The position numbers and the translations under genes were made by a program. Below are positions 25,802-34,150 of a DNA stretch of 64,000 nucleotides, piece by piece (the first letter of the stretch is position 1; every line of letters starts with the position of its first letter). This DNA comes from Pseudomonas sp. RC10 (lineage in GTDB: Bacteria; Pseudomonadota; Gammaproteobacteria; Pseudomonadales; Pseudomonadaceae). Where the stretch lies: positions 1,798,001 to 1,862,000 of the forward strand of contig NZ_CP151650.1 of the NCBI RefSeq assembly GCF_038397775.1, read 5' to 3'. The notes under the pieces were generated by a model. It ran no database searches. It worked only from the letters and a program-made list of their open reading frames with translations, and was not told the origin of the DNA.

Positions 25802-26584
25802 GTGGCAAATGAATACGAAACGTTGGGCATGCCGTCCTTTCGGCTGGACGGCAAAGTTGCTTTGATCACCGGCGCTGGCACAGGCATTGGTGCCGGAACC
25901 GCGCTGGCGTTCAGCGCTGCGGGTGCTGAGCTGGTCTTGGTGGCCCGGACCCAGAGCAATCTTGATCAGGTCGCCGAGGTCATCCGCGGTAGGGGTGGGA
26001 AGGTCACGACGGTGGTGTGCGACGTCACCGACCGCGCCGCGATTCGCGCGGTGATCAACGCGCTTCCCAAGCTGGACATTCTGGTGAATAACGCCGGGAC
26101 CAACTTCCCTGAGCCGATGCTGGACGTTACCGACGAGCACCTGGATACGGTGATCGATCTCAACGTCCGTGCCTGCTTCGTCACCGCCCAGGCCGCCGTG
26201 CGCAAGATGTTGGAGAACACCGGGCCGGACACCGGCGTAATCATCAATATTTCTTCGCAAATGGGCCATGTCGGTTCGCCCAACCGCACGGTGTATTGCA
26301 TGACCAAGCATGCGGTGGAAGGGCTGACCAAGGCCATGGCCGTCGAGCTGGCGGACCGTGGCATTCGGGTGAACACGCTGTGCCCGACGTTCGTGGACAC
26401 GCCGATGGTGCGCAAGATCGTCGACACCCCCGAGAAGGAAGCGTTTCTGGTCTCGAAGATTCCCATGGGGCACATGGCGAAGATGGAAGACGTGATCGGC
26501 GCGGCGCTGTACCTCGCCGGGCCGTCGGCACGAATGGTCACCGGCACGTCCCTGAAAGTGGACGGCGGCTGGACAGCGCAATGA
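25802..26584 (+). CDS. Short-chain dehydrogenase/reductase (SDR)
   Basis: A 260-residue classical SDR. The NAD(P) loop is TGAGTGIGAGTALAF, NNAG follows at mid-protein, the catalytic Ser is in IINISSQMGHVG, and Tyr/Lys are in YCMTKHAVEG. The GTG at 25802 is chosen because GGAGA ends seven bases before it. SDRs of this length often oxidise sugar acids such as gluconate or aldonates. The gene converges on the sugar ABC operon and ends 42 bases from it, so a role in the same pathway is possible. Confidence 0.9.
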   Translation: MANEYETLGMPSFRLDGKVALITGAGTGIGAGTALAFSAAGAELVLVARTQSNLDQVAEVIRGRGGKVTTVVCDVTDRAAIRAVINALPKLDILVNNAGTNFPEPMLDVTDEHLDTVIDLNVRACFVTAQAAVRKMLENTGPDTGVIINISSQMGHVGSPNRTVYCMTKHAVEGLTKAMAVELADRGIRVNTLCPTFVDTPMVRKIVDTPEKEAFLVSKIPMGHMAKMEDVIGAALYLAGPSARMVTGTSLKVDGGWTAQ

Positions 26585-26591
26585 CCGGTGA

Positions 26592-26619
26592 GCCACCCCT
26601 CATTTGAAAGAGGGGTGGC
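26592..26619. terminator. Bidirectional hairpin between SDR and dehydrogenase genes
   Basis: Ten-base-pair stem GCCACCCCTC (26592-26601)/GAGGGGTGGC (26610-26619) lies between convergent stop codons. There is no T tract, so termination may be modest. Confidence 0.6.
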
Positions 26620-26626
26620 GATAACC

Positions 26627-27592
26627 TCAGTCGCGCTCGAACGTCCGCCGCTGGGCGCTGAATGCCATGAGCGCGCGATCACGCCACGCCCGCCGCGTTT
26701 CAAGCTGATCGTGTGCCAGAAACTCGCGGCGCTGGGCTTCGATGTTCGCGATCAGCTCAGGGCTCCACTCCCGTTCATGGGTGCGCGAATCGGCGATGCC
26801 GCGATAGAGCGGTCCCAGTCGTTGCGCATAATCCGCCACGCCGCCGACGGCGTTCAGGTCAATCGTTTCGAATGGGCCCATGAACGACCACCGCCAGCCG
26901 AGGCCGTCGCGCACCGTCTTGTCGATGTCCTCGCAACTCGCAACACCATCCTCCACCAACGCCCAAGCTTCCCGCAGTAGCACCGCTTGAAGGCGATTGA
27001 GCACGAAGCCGTCGACCTCCTTGCGCACGTGCACCACGCTCTGGCCCACGGCATCCATCAGCGCGGCCGTGAACGCGACGACCTCAGGCGCGGTTTCCGG
27101 GGAGGGCACGATTTCCACCACGGGCACCAGGTACGGCGGGTTGACGGGGTGGGCGATCACGACCCTCGGCGTGATGTTCAAACCCAAGGCAAATGCTGAA
27201 GCAGGAATGCCTGACGTCGAGCTGCCGATGATCAGGTCTGGCGCGGCCACGGCCTCCAGTTCGAGCATCAGGGCGCGTTTGACGTCGGTGCGTTCGAGTA
27301 TCGATTCCTGCACGTAGACCGCGCCTTCAACGGCGTGGGCCAGGCTGTCGCAAACGGTCAGCCGCGCCAGGATCGCGTCGGCCGGTTCGCTCAGCAAACC
27401 GTGGGCCGTGAGGTCGCCGATCTGCTGTTCGATCAGCGGCACGGCGGCGTTGGAAATCGCCGGGTTGGCGTCGTAGATCCGTACCGCCAATCCGGCCCGG
27501 GCGAAGAGCAGCGCCCAGCCGGAACCGACCAGACCGGCCCCGACGATGGCGACGGGACGGCCTTGGGTCAGGGTTTCAAGTTCATGCTTCAT
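26627..27592 (-). CDS. L-gulonate 3-dehydrogenase-like (lambda-crystallin type) dehydrogenase
   Basis: A 321-residue NAD-dependent enzyme of the 3-hydroxyacyl-CoA dehydrogenase superfamily. The NAD loop is AIVGAGLVGSGWALLFARAG. The segments VVIAHPVNPPYLVPVVEIVP, KEVDGFVLNRLQ and GWRWSFMGPFETIDLNA resemble lambda-crystallin/L-gulonate 3-dehydrogenase rather than fatty-acid enzymes; carnitine dehydrogenase is a related alternative. It is last in the ABC operon and its start overlaps the MBL gene end by 11 bases. In context it probably oxidises a sugar acid released by the lactonase-like enzyme. Confidence 0.85.
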   Translation of the reverse strand: MKHELETLTQGRPVAIVGAGLVGSGWALLFARAGLAVRIYDANPAISNAAVPLIEQQIGDLTAHGLLSEPADAILARLTVCDSLAHAVEGAVYVQESILERTDVKRALMLELEAVAAPDLIIGSSTSGIPASAFALGLNITPRVVIAHPVNPPYLVPVVEIVPSPETAPEVVAFTAALMDAVGQSVVHVRKEVDGFVLNRLQAVLLREAWALVEDGVASCEDIDKTVRDGLGWRWSFMGPFETIDLNAVGGVADYAQRLGPLYRGIADSRTHEREWSPELIANIEAQRREFLAHDQLETRRAWRDRALMAFSAQRRTFERD

Positions 27593-28499
27593 TGTTCACC
27601 TTTGACAGCTGTTGGTCGCCCAGGCAGATCTCCGTGACCTGCAGGCCCTGAGGCGTCAGGCGGGACGGGTAGACATCCTTGAGGCGTTCTTCATGGATCG
27701 GGATCAAGCGTTTGAAGTCCTGATCGACGACGTTGAGCATCGCGACGGTGGCCATCACCAGATTTTCCTGGCTCCCTGACGCCAGGCCCACCGGCGTAAT
27801 CGCCAGCTCGCCGCGTACTTCGCCGTTGCCGATTTCAGCGTTTTTGAGGAAGTTGTCGTAGCTGTAGACCAGGTCACCGGCCAGCACGTAAGAATCTTGG
27901 GATTCACGGGCCAGGTCGTTACGCACATGCACCCACATCGAGGCGAACGTGTGGCTGTCGTAGGCGACGTATAAGTCAATGCCTGGCAGGAAGTCGGCCA
28001 TGTCGCCATCCACGCAGCGCAAGCGCCCGTCCTTGGCGAGGGTGACGGCGCGCAGCACGTCAGACGGATCGGTGGCGATCATCATCCAGTGCTGATGGCC
28101 TTGCGGGAGTGACATTACCCAGATCCACTTCGCCAGCTCTTTTTCCTGAATGTAGAAGGTCGCATTGGGGAAGGCATCGGTGTTGCCAAGGTGGTCGAAG
28201 TGCGCGTGGGTGAGGATCACCGTGTCCACTTCCTCCGGCGTCACGCCGCATTGAGCGAGGACTTCAGTGGGCGAGTGCCAGTTACCGACGCCGAATTTCT
28301 TTTCAAGGTAGGCGCCGTAATCCTTACTGTTGTAGCCGACGTCGATCATGATCGTGCGGCCATGGCCTTTGATCAGCACGTAGCAGTAGGGCAGTTTGCG
28401 CGTACCTTGGTTGTGCGCACCGAAGATGATGCCACTGACCGGATAAAGCTCGACGGCGCTGTATTCGAGCACCCAGATGGAATAAGCATTGCCTGGCAT
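27582..28499 (-). CDS. MBL-fold hydrolase, lactonase-like
   Basis: A 305-residue metallo-beta-lactamase-fold enzyme resembling N-acyl-homoserine lactonases and other lactonases. The metal motif is LTHAHFDHLGN (His98, His100, Asp102, His103); further ligands are in VLAGDLVYSYDN and PIHEERLKD. No signal peptide is seen. Inside a sugar transport operon, hydrolysis of a sugar lactone is the most economical role. AGGTGAC precedes the ATG, and an A-rich motif fitting the Crc target lies just before that (28510-28517). Confidence 0.87.
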   Translation of the reverse strand: MPGNAYSIWVLEYSAVELYPVSGIIFGAHNQGTRKLPYCYVLIKGHGRTIMIDVGYNSKDYGAYLEKKFGVGNWHSPTEVLAQCGVTPEEVDTVILTHAHFDHLGNTDAFPNATFYIQEKELAKWIWVMSLPQGHQHWMMIATDPSDVLRAVTLAKDGRLRCVDGDMADFLPGIDLYVAYDSHTFASMWVHVRNDLARESQDSYVLAGDLVYSYDNFLKNAEIGNGEVRGELAITPVGLASGSQENLVMATVAMLNVVDQDFKRLIPIHEERLKDVYPSRLTPQGLQVTEICLGDQQLSKVNNEA

Positions 28500-28509
28500 A
28501 AGTCACCTG

Positions 28510-28517
28510 TTGTTTTT
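28510..28517 (-). promoter_or_regulatory. Hfq/Crc-type A-rich motif before the MBL gene
   Basis: On the minus strand AAAAACAA matches the Pseudomonas Hfq/Crc target AAnAAnAA and abuts the ribosome site AGGTGAC of the MBL-fold gene. It suggests translational repression when preferred carbon sources are present. Confidence 0.5.
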
Positions 28518-29085
28518 ATGGGGTGAACGGAAGAGGTTGCTCAGCGTTACTCAAGGCTTGCAGCGGAATGCAGCAGGCGCAGCCGTCTGCGAAGTCCACG
28601 GTTTGAAGGCGGGTTTCCGGGTCGGCGGCGCACCGAAGCATCGAACACGCTGCCTCCAGCGCCTTGACCATGCGTGGGATTTCGTCGCGCAATTGTTCGG
28701 GGCTGTTGACGGTTCGGCGCAAGGAGCGGGCGATGTCGTCCACGTGGGCGGCAGCCTTCGACAGATGCCGGTAGTGTTCGGTCGCCATGGCGGGCGGGTG
28801 AATTGTTAGCAGGCTGCAACGGCAGTCCTCGATCTGCTCCAGCGGCGTGGACGCCAGGTTGTAATACGCTTCGAAGCAGCTTCGCGCCTGGCCCAGAATC
28901 AGCAGCCCGCCCAACTGGCCGATGATGCCGTTGAGCTGGTCGAAGTACGGGCGAATCTGCGCGCAGTAGGCCACCCATTCATCCAGCCGAATGCCGATGC
29001 CGATGGCGTCCGAGTTGCTGCGCTCGGCGTCTTTGTAGGCGTGTCGAGCGAGGCCGAAACGGGTCGAGTTGAGCGTCAATGTCAT
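28516..29085 (-). CDS. Hypothetical protein in the sugar ABC operon
   Basis: A 189-residue protein not recognised. It is mostly helical by composition, without signal peptide or membrane segment. Several cysteines stand out: YCAQ, DCRCSLL, CSMLRC and a C-terminal DGCACCIPL cluster. The ATG at 29085 has an excellent ribosome site (GGGAGGGAAC). It lies between the binding-protein gene (47 bases upstream) and the MBL-fold gene (16 bases downstream), so it is surely co-transcribed with them. A metal- or heme-binding accessory role is possible but is only a guess. Confidence 0.75.
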   Translation of the reverse strand: MTLTLNSTRFGLARHAYKDAERSNSDAIGIGIRLDEWVAYCAQIRPYFDQLNGIIGQLGGLLILGQARSCFEAYYNLASTPLEQIEDCRCSLLTIHPPAMATEHYRHLSKAAAHVDDIARSLRRTVNSPEQLRDEIPRMVKALEAACSMLRCAADPETRLQTVDFADGCACCIPLQALSNAEQPLPFTP

Positions 29086-29132
29086 GTGTTCCCTCCCATG
29101 GCCCGAGCCCAAAGGCTCAGGCACGCATGCGT

Positions 29133-30389
29133 TCACTGCGCGTCGAACGCCTTGGTTTTGGTCAGGTGATACAGCCCTTGCGGCGCGTCGCATTTGGCGC
29201 AGTTGATGCCCGGCTCATTGGCGGCGGCGCGTGCGGCGTCTTCAGGCAACGGCTGAATGGTCGCGCCCGGCGTAGGAATCCCGTCGGTGGCGGACTGCAA
29301 GGAAATCTCCGGCAGCAACGTTTGGTCGAACACTTCGGTCACGAACGAATCCGGCACCTTGCCTTCGGCCAGCGCGTTGCATTCGAGGGTCACTTTGTCG
29401 CCCTTGCACACGGTCACTTTGTCGGCCGGCACCCAGGGCAGCGCGTACTCGATGTTGTGGACTTTCATCTCACGTTTGCCTTGCAGCTGTTCCATCATCA
29501 GCTTGAACGCGAGGCCGGCTGCCGCAGGTGGCGAACCGGACGACACGCCGCGCAGCCCTTTGGCTTGATAGTCGGGATTGGCCAGGCCAAGGCGGAAGCC
29601 GTTGGAGTTTTCACCGGTCATCGGCACCAACTTGTGATTGGCCGCGAGCAGCGCTTTGAGCGCGCCGTTCTCGCCCGCCTGCGCCCAGATGCCTTCGACG
29701 TCCGGGTGCGCGGCGAGGGCCTTGGCGGTTTCCTGTTGGGTGGTGCGGTCGTCCCAATAGCCGTAATACTCGGCGACGATCTGAATGCCGGGGTATTTCT
29801 TGAACACGCTCATTGCGCCGTCGTAGTGACGCTTGTCCACCGAGTTGCCGGGCACGCCACGGCTCAGGAAAATCTTGCCCTTGCCATGCAGTTCGTTGAC
29901 CAGTGCCTGAGCGGTGTTTTCGCCGAAACCGGCGGTGATGTAGCTGACGTTGTACGCACACGGCTCGGTGACCGTGGCGTCATACATGTAGAAGAGGGTG
30001 CCTTTTTCACAGCCGCGTTTGACCGTTCGGTTCAGCGCGGTGGGGGAGACCGGGAAGCTCACCACGCCATCGGCGCCTGCCGCGATCATGCTCTCGTAGG
30101 CCGAGATTTGCGCCTGCACGTCGGTGCCCGAAATGACCTCGCGCAGCTCGACCATTTTGTCGTACGGCGGGGTCTTGGCCAGCGCCTTCACCAGGTTCGC
30201 CGCTTCGGATTGCCAGGCGTTGCCGCTGTAGCTGAGGCTCAGGTAAATAATGTAATGATCCTTCACCGCCGCGTTCGCCGTCATCGGCATCGCTCCGAGC
30301 ATCAACGGAGCGATCACCCCGGCGAGCAGCGCCGTCATTTTGCCGCGCAGCCGGGACACCTTGAATTCACGTGCTCTCTTCATTTTCAT
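29133..30389 (-). CDS. Sugar-type ABC transporter substrate-binding protein
   Basis: A 418-residue periplasmic protein with a long n-region and signal peptide ending near ANAAVKD. The mature part is a type I binding fold: YIIYLSLSYSGNAWQSEAANL, SAYESMIAAGADGVVSFPVS and EGIWAQAGENGALKALLAAN. It is about 90 residues longer than ribose-binding protein; the extra C-terminal part includes NCAKCDAPQGLYHL with a CxxC. The ligand is unknown. AACAACAA lies just before its ribosome site. Confidence 0.9.
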   Translation of the reverse strand: MKMKRAREFKVSRLRGKMTALLAGVIAPLMLGAMPMTANAAVKDHYIIYLSLSYSGNAWQSEAANLVKALAKTPPYDKMVELREVISGTDVQAQISAYESMIAAGADGVVSFPVSPTALNRTVKRGCEKGTLFYMYDATVTEPCAYNVSYITAGFGENTAQALVNELHGKGKIFLSRGVPGNSVDKRHYDGAMSVFKKYPGIQIVAEYYGYWDDRTTQQETAKALAAHPDVEGIWAQAGENGALKALLAANHKLVPMTGENSNGFRLGLANPDYQAKGLRGVSSGSPPAAAGLAFKLMMEQLQGKREMKVHNIEYALPWVPADKVTVCKGDKVTLECNALAEGKVPDSFVTEVFDQTLLPEISLQSATDGIPTPGATIQPLPEDAARAAANEPGINCAKCDAPQGLYHLTKTKAFDAQ

Positions 30390-30400
30390 CCGCCTTTTGG

Positions 30401-30408
30401 TTGTTGTT
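30401..30408 (-). promoter_or_regulatory. Hfq/Crc-type motif before the binding-protein gene
   Basis: AACAACAA on the minus strand is a perfect AAnAAnAA match and ends six bases before AGGCGG, the ribosome site of the binding-protein gene. Such sites mediate catabolite repression by Hfq and Crc in Pseudomonas. Confidence 0.6.
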
Positions 30409-30436
30409 AGCCGTTATGAAATTCGGTGAAGGTCGT

Positions 30437-31483
30437 TCAGGTCTTGCGTTTGGAGTGCCTCAGCGAGCGCAGCCAGTCCATCGCACCTTCGTGCTGGAGC
30501 AGAATGGCCAAGAGGATGATTGCCCCGGAAATGACCGTCCTCCAGCCTTGGGAAAACCCGAGGCTGGAGATGATCATGTCCAGGATGGTGAGCAGCAGGG
30601 CACCGGCCAGGGTGCCGACGAAACTGCCGCGACCGCCGCTGATGGACGATCCGCCGATCACCACGGCCGCCACGGAGGGCAATAGATACGGGTCGCCCAT
30701 GCGCAACGTCGCGCCGTTGGAATACCCCACCAGCAGCATGCCGGTGATGCCTGCGAGCACGGCGCACAACGCGTACGTCATGACCGTAAGGCGCAAGGTG
30801 TGCAGCCCGGCGAAACGTGCGGCGGTCGGGTTGGAGCCAAGCGCGTAAAGCCGGGTGCCAAAGCGGGTGCGCGATTGCACGATGAAGGCGATCACGGCGC
30901 CGACGACCGTGAACAGCACGATCACCGGAATCCCCGCCACACGACCGCTCATGAGCCAGGTGAAGGCCTTAGGCGATACGCCGTTGGGCGAACCACCCGT
31001 GGCGCCGAGGCAGAGGCTGTACACGATGATCCCCATCGCCAGGGTCATGATGAACGCCGGGACCTTGAACACGCCGATGCCCAGCCCGTTGACGACCCCG
31101 ACCACCGCACAGACGCCCAGCACCGCGCAGGTTTTGAGTACACCGCCGTCAGCACCGACCCACACCGCCGTCAGAATGCCGCCCAAGGTGATGACCGAAG
31201 GAATGGACAAATCGAGCCCGCCAATCAGCACCACCAGGCCTTGTCCAAAGGCAACCACCACCAGAAACGAGCAGAGGATCAGGATCGTCTCCAGTTGCTG
31301 GTAACCGCCTGCGTTGGGGTTGATCCATTTCGCCGCCAGCAGTGCCAGCACGCACAGCATGAAAACGCCGACGATGTTCAGGGTTTCACGGGAGACCCGC
31401 GAGGACTTGCGATAGTCGGTGGCGACGTCGTTCACGGGGGCTGCCTGTCGGGTGTCAGTCGATTCGATTCGTGCGCTGGTCAT
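30437..31483 (-). CDS. Sugar ABC transporter permease, RbsC-type
   Basis: A 348-residue inner-membrane permease with about nine to ten hydrophobic segments after a charged N-terminal tail of about 30 residues. The branched-chain/ribose-type core is seen in GLVVLIGGLDLSIPSVITLG and AAVVIGGSSISGGRGSFVGT. It starts one base after the other permease gene ends, so the two probably form a heterodimer. Confidence 0.92.
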   Translation of the reverse strand: MTSARIESTDTRQAAPVNDVATDYRKSSRVSRETLNIVGVFMLCVLALLAAKWINPNAGGYQQLETILILCSFLVVVAFGQGLVVLIGGLDLSIPSVITLGGILTAVWVGADGGVLKTCAVLGVCAVVGVVNGLGIGVFKVPAFIMTLAMGIIVYSLCLGATGGSPNGVSPKAFTWLMSGRVAGIPVIVLFTVVGAVIAFIVQSRTRFGTRLYALGSNPTAARFAGLHTLRLTVMTYALCAVLAGITGMLLVGYSNGATLRMGDPYLLPSVAAVVIGGSSISGGRGSFVGTLAGALLLTILDMIISSLGFSQGWRTVISGAIILLAILLQHEGAMDWLRSLRHSKRKT

Positions 31484-31484
31484 G

Positions 31485-32447
31485 TCACGTCCTCCGCAGG
31501 TTGAACCATTCGCCGGCGTTCATCAGGCTGACTGCGACGATCATGACGATGCCCTGCAGCAGGCCGATGTAGAACGACTGCACGCCGATGGAGAACAGCA
31601 GCTTCTGCAACAACATCAAGCTCGCCGCGCCGATGATGCTGCCGGTGAGCCCGCCCATGCCGCCGCGAAACGACGTGCCGCCCAACGCGATGGCGGCGAA
31701 GGTCAGGAGCAACAGCGTGTTGCCTGCATTCGGGTTGCCGGTCGCGGTTTGCGCAGACAGCATGTAGCCGCTCAGGCCATAGAGGGCGCCTGCGATGACG
31801 AAGGCCAGGCAGCGCGTGCGTTGCACCTGAATGCCGGACAGCGCGGCGGCATGCTCGTCCTGGCCAACGGCGTACAGTGCGACGCCGAAATTGGTCTTGC
31901 GTAACAGGGCCCACAGTGCGACGACGGCCAGCAGCACCAGCCCGGACACCGGAATGCCGCCGACGGTGTCGGTCAACGTTTCGCTCAGCCATTCCGCGAC
32001 GGAGCCACCGGGTGCGTCGAGAATCACCAGCGCCAGACCGCCGGTCATGATCATCGTCGCCAACGTCACGGCGATGGACTGAAAGCGGCCGTAGGCGACC
32101 AGCACACCGTTCACCAAACCGACCAGCGCGCCGATGCCAAGGGCGATTCCGAGGCTGACCAACGCGCCCGTCGCGTCTTCCAGCGGGTAGCTCGCCAGAA
32201 TCACATTGACCAGCGAGATCACCCCCGCGACCGACAAATCGAACCCTTTCAGCAGCACGATCAGCGTGCCGCCCGCGGCGGCAATCGCAAGCGGCGAAGC
32301 GTTGTTCACCAGATCGCTGAACGCGGACACACTCAATGCGCTGCGCTCCACGCTGGCGTAGGCCACGAACAGCACGACATACAGCAGCGCCGCCGTGCCA
32401 GCGCCGCTTTTGGAAAAACGTTTGAGGCGGGAAGACAGTGTGCTCAT
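31485..32447 (-). CDS. Sugar ABC transporter permease, RbsC-type
   Basis: A 320-residue permease homologous to its neighbour, with about eight to nine membrane segments. The signature parts are TLIVLLKGFDLSVAGVISLV and AAIALGGTSFRGGMGGLTGS. Its start overlaps the end of the ATPase gene by four bases, giving translational coupling. Confidence 0.92.
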   Translation of the reverse strand: MSTLSSRLKRFSKSGAGTAALLYVVLFVAYASVERSALSVSAFSDLVNNASPLAIAAAGGTLIVLLKGFDLSVAGVISLVNVILASYPLEDATGALVSLGIALGIGALVGLVNGVLVAYGRFQSIAVTLATMIMTGGLALVILDAPGGSVAEWLSETLTDTVGGIPVSGLVLLAVVALWALLRKTNFGVALYAVGQDEHAAALSGIQVQRTRCLAFVIAGALYGLSGYMLSAQTATGNPNAGNTLLLLTFAAIALGGTSFRGGMGGLTGSIIGAASLMLLQKLLFSIGVQSFYIGLLQGIVMIVAVSLMNAGEWFNLRRT

Positions 32448-33991
32448 GCCGCTTCTCCTTCGCCGTGTCGGCGGTGCCCTGTCGCGGCGGCGACCAGACG
32501 GGTCTCCTCAATGGCCTCGCCTTCGAGTTCGGCCGCGATCCGGCCCTCGTAGATCACCAGACAGCGATCACTCAAGCGCACCAGCTCGGCCAGTTCGGAA
32601 GAGTAAAGAAGCACCGCGCCCCCTTTGCGCGCGAAATCTTCGATGGCCAGATAAAGGGCCTGTTTGGTGCCGACATCGACGCCCCTTGTCGGGTCGAACA
32701 GCAGCAGCGTGTTGGCCCCGGTCAGCAGCACCCGTCCCAGCAGGGCTTTCTGCTGATTGCCACCGGACAGCTCGTTGATGCGGAAATCCAGATAGCGCTC
32801 TTGAAGATCGACCTGACCGGCCACGTGAGTCGCCAGTTGACGTTCGCTTTTGCGCGACACCAGCCCCATCCAGCCGATGCGATCCAGCGCCGATACCGCC
32901 ATGTTTGAGCGCACGGCCAAGTCGGCGAAGATGCCTTGGGTCTTGCGCTCTTCGGGCAACAGCGCGACCTGAATGCCCGCCGCGAGGGCATCGGACGGGG
33001 AGCTGATCGTGGCGGGCTTGCCGTCGACCTTGATCTCTCCTGCGCGCTTGGGAATCAGGCCGTACAAGGCGTGAAAAAGGTCGCATTGACCCTGTCCGTC
33101 GAGACCGGCCACGCCGACGATTTGACCGGGGTAAAGCTTGAGATTGAGGTGCTTGACCATCCCGGCATCCAGCCCGGCGACCTCAAGTCTCGGTCTCTGC
33201 CGTGAAGCTTCTGACGCGCTCAGGCTGGCGTTCCTGGCCGTGGCGGCCATGCGCTGGCCGACCATCATTTCGAAGATCTTCGCGTCGTCGGTGTGTTGAA
33301 GGTCGGTGGTGCCAATGCTGCACCCGCTGCGCAACACCGTGGCCCGGCTGCACAACTGGCGAATTTCGTTGAGGCGGTGGGAGATATACAGGACGGCGGT
33401 GCCCTTGGCGGTTTCCTTGCGGATCAGGTCGAACAGCCAGTCGGTGGAGGGCAGCACGGCGGTCGGTTCGTCGAGGATCAGCAGGGAAGGGCGGTGACTC
33501 AGGGCTCTGACGATCTCCAGCCGCTGTCGATCGGCCAAAGACAATTCGCTGACCAGCAGGGTCGGGTCCAGCTCGCCAAGCCCGAACGCGGTCAATGTGT
33601 CGAGGGCCGCCTGGGTGTTTCGTGACCTGGAGTTCAAACCTGCCCAACCTTTGCGCTGCTTGGGCAAGGCGAGGTTTTCTGCGACGGTCAGGTTGGAGAG
33701 CAGGCTGAGTTCCTGAAAGGCCGTGGTCACGCCGTTGGCGCGGGCCTGCAGAATGGAGCGGGGCGCGTAGGGGCGGGCGTCGAACTGCATCGTCCCCTGA
33801 TTCGGCGTCACGACGCCGGTGAGTATCTTCACCAGCGTGGACTTGCCCGCGCCGTTTTCGCCGAGCAGCGCGTGCACCTCGCCCGGATAGATCTGAAAAC
33901 TGACGCCGCCGAGGGCGTGGGTCGGTCCGTAAGACTTGCACAGGCCTTCGACCTGCAATATCGGATTCTGAGGGTGTTCGGACGCCTGCAT
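32444..33991 (-). CDS. Sugar ABC transporter ATPase with two ATP-binding domains, RbsA/MglA-type
   Basis: About 515 residues with two fused nucleotide-binding domains. Domain 1 has Walker A LLGENGAGKST, a divergent signature SELSLADRQRLEIVRAL and Walker B LLILDEPTAVL. Domain 2 has a degenerate Walker A region (VAGLDGQGQCDLF) and an intact LSGGNQQKALLGR, as usual for this family. Of the possible starts GTG 34000, ATG 33997 and ATG 33991, the last has AGGTGA at the best distance. It is the first gene of the operon; promoter, palindromes and a Crc-type motif lie upstream. Confidence 0.92.
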   Translation of the reverse strand: MQASEHPQNPILQVEGLCKSYGPTHALGGVSFQIYPGEVHALLGENGAGKSTLVKILTGVVTPNQGTMQFDARPYAPRSILQARANGVTTAFQELSLLSNLTVAENLALPKQRKGWAGLNSRSRNTQAALDTLTAFGLGELDPTLLVSELSLADRQRLEIVRALSHRPSLLILDEPTAVLPSTDWLFDLIRKETAKGTAVLYISHRLNEIRQLCSRATVLRSGCSIGTTDLQHTDDAKIFEMMVGQRMAATARNASLSASEASRQRPRLEVAGLDAGMVKHLNLKLYPGQIVGVAGLDGQGQCDLFHALYGLIPKRAGEIKVDGKPATISSPSDALAAGIQVALLPEERKTQGIFADLAVRSNMAVSALDRIGWMGLVSRKSERQLATHVAGQVDLQERYLDFRINELSGGNQQKALLGRVLLTGANTLLLFDPTRGVDVGTKQALYLAIEDFARKGGAVLLYSSELAELVRLSDRCLVIYEGRIAAELEGEAIEETRLVAAATGHRRHGEGEAA

Positions 33992-34005
33992 CGCCATCAC
34001 CTGCT

Positions 34006-34021
34006 GTTTTTTTTTATTGTT
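34006..34021 (-). promoter_or_regulatory. Hfq/Crc-type A-rich motif before the operon's first gene
   Basis: On the minus strand the sequence AACAATAAAAAAAAAC contains AACAATAA, a full match to AAnAAnAA, 16-30 bases before the ATPase start and just before its ribosome site. It is the third such motif in this operon. Confidence 0.55.
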
Positions 34022-34080
34022 CTATCCGGACAGCGCCCGACCGCTGAAGTCAGCGGGTTCGCGCTGTGGTGGTCTGCGTC

Positions 34081-34116
34081 GCAATCCGGATTGCAAGGGG
34101 TTTGCATACGCATGCA
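34081..34116. promoter_or_regulatory. Two palindromes downstream of the sugar operon promoter
   Basis: GCAATCCGGATTGC (34081-34094) is a perfect 14-base palindrome. TGCAT (34103-34107) and ATGCA (34112-34116) form a second inverted repeat. Both lie just downstream of the predicted minus-strand start site, where a bound repressor would block the polymerase. No regulator gene for the operon is visible in the window. Confidence 0.5.
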
Positions 34117-34120
34117 TCGG

Positions 34121-34150
34121 AGTCTAGGAGCAACCTCTCGAAGTGGTCAA
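34121..34150 (-). promoter_or_regulatory. Predicted sigma-70 promoter of the sugar ABC operon
   Basis: On the minus strand TTGACC (34150-34145), an 18-base spacer and TAGACT (34126-34121) match the -35 and -10 consensus in five and four of six positions. Initiation would be near 34114, leaving a leader of about 120 bases. Confidence 0.5.
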
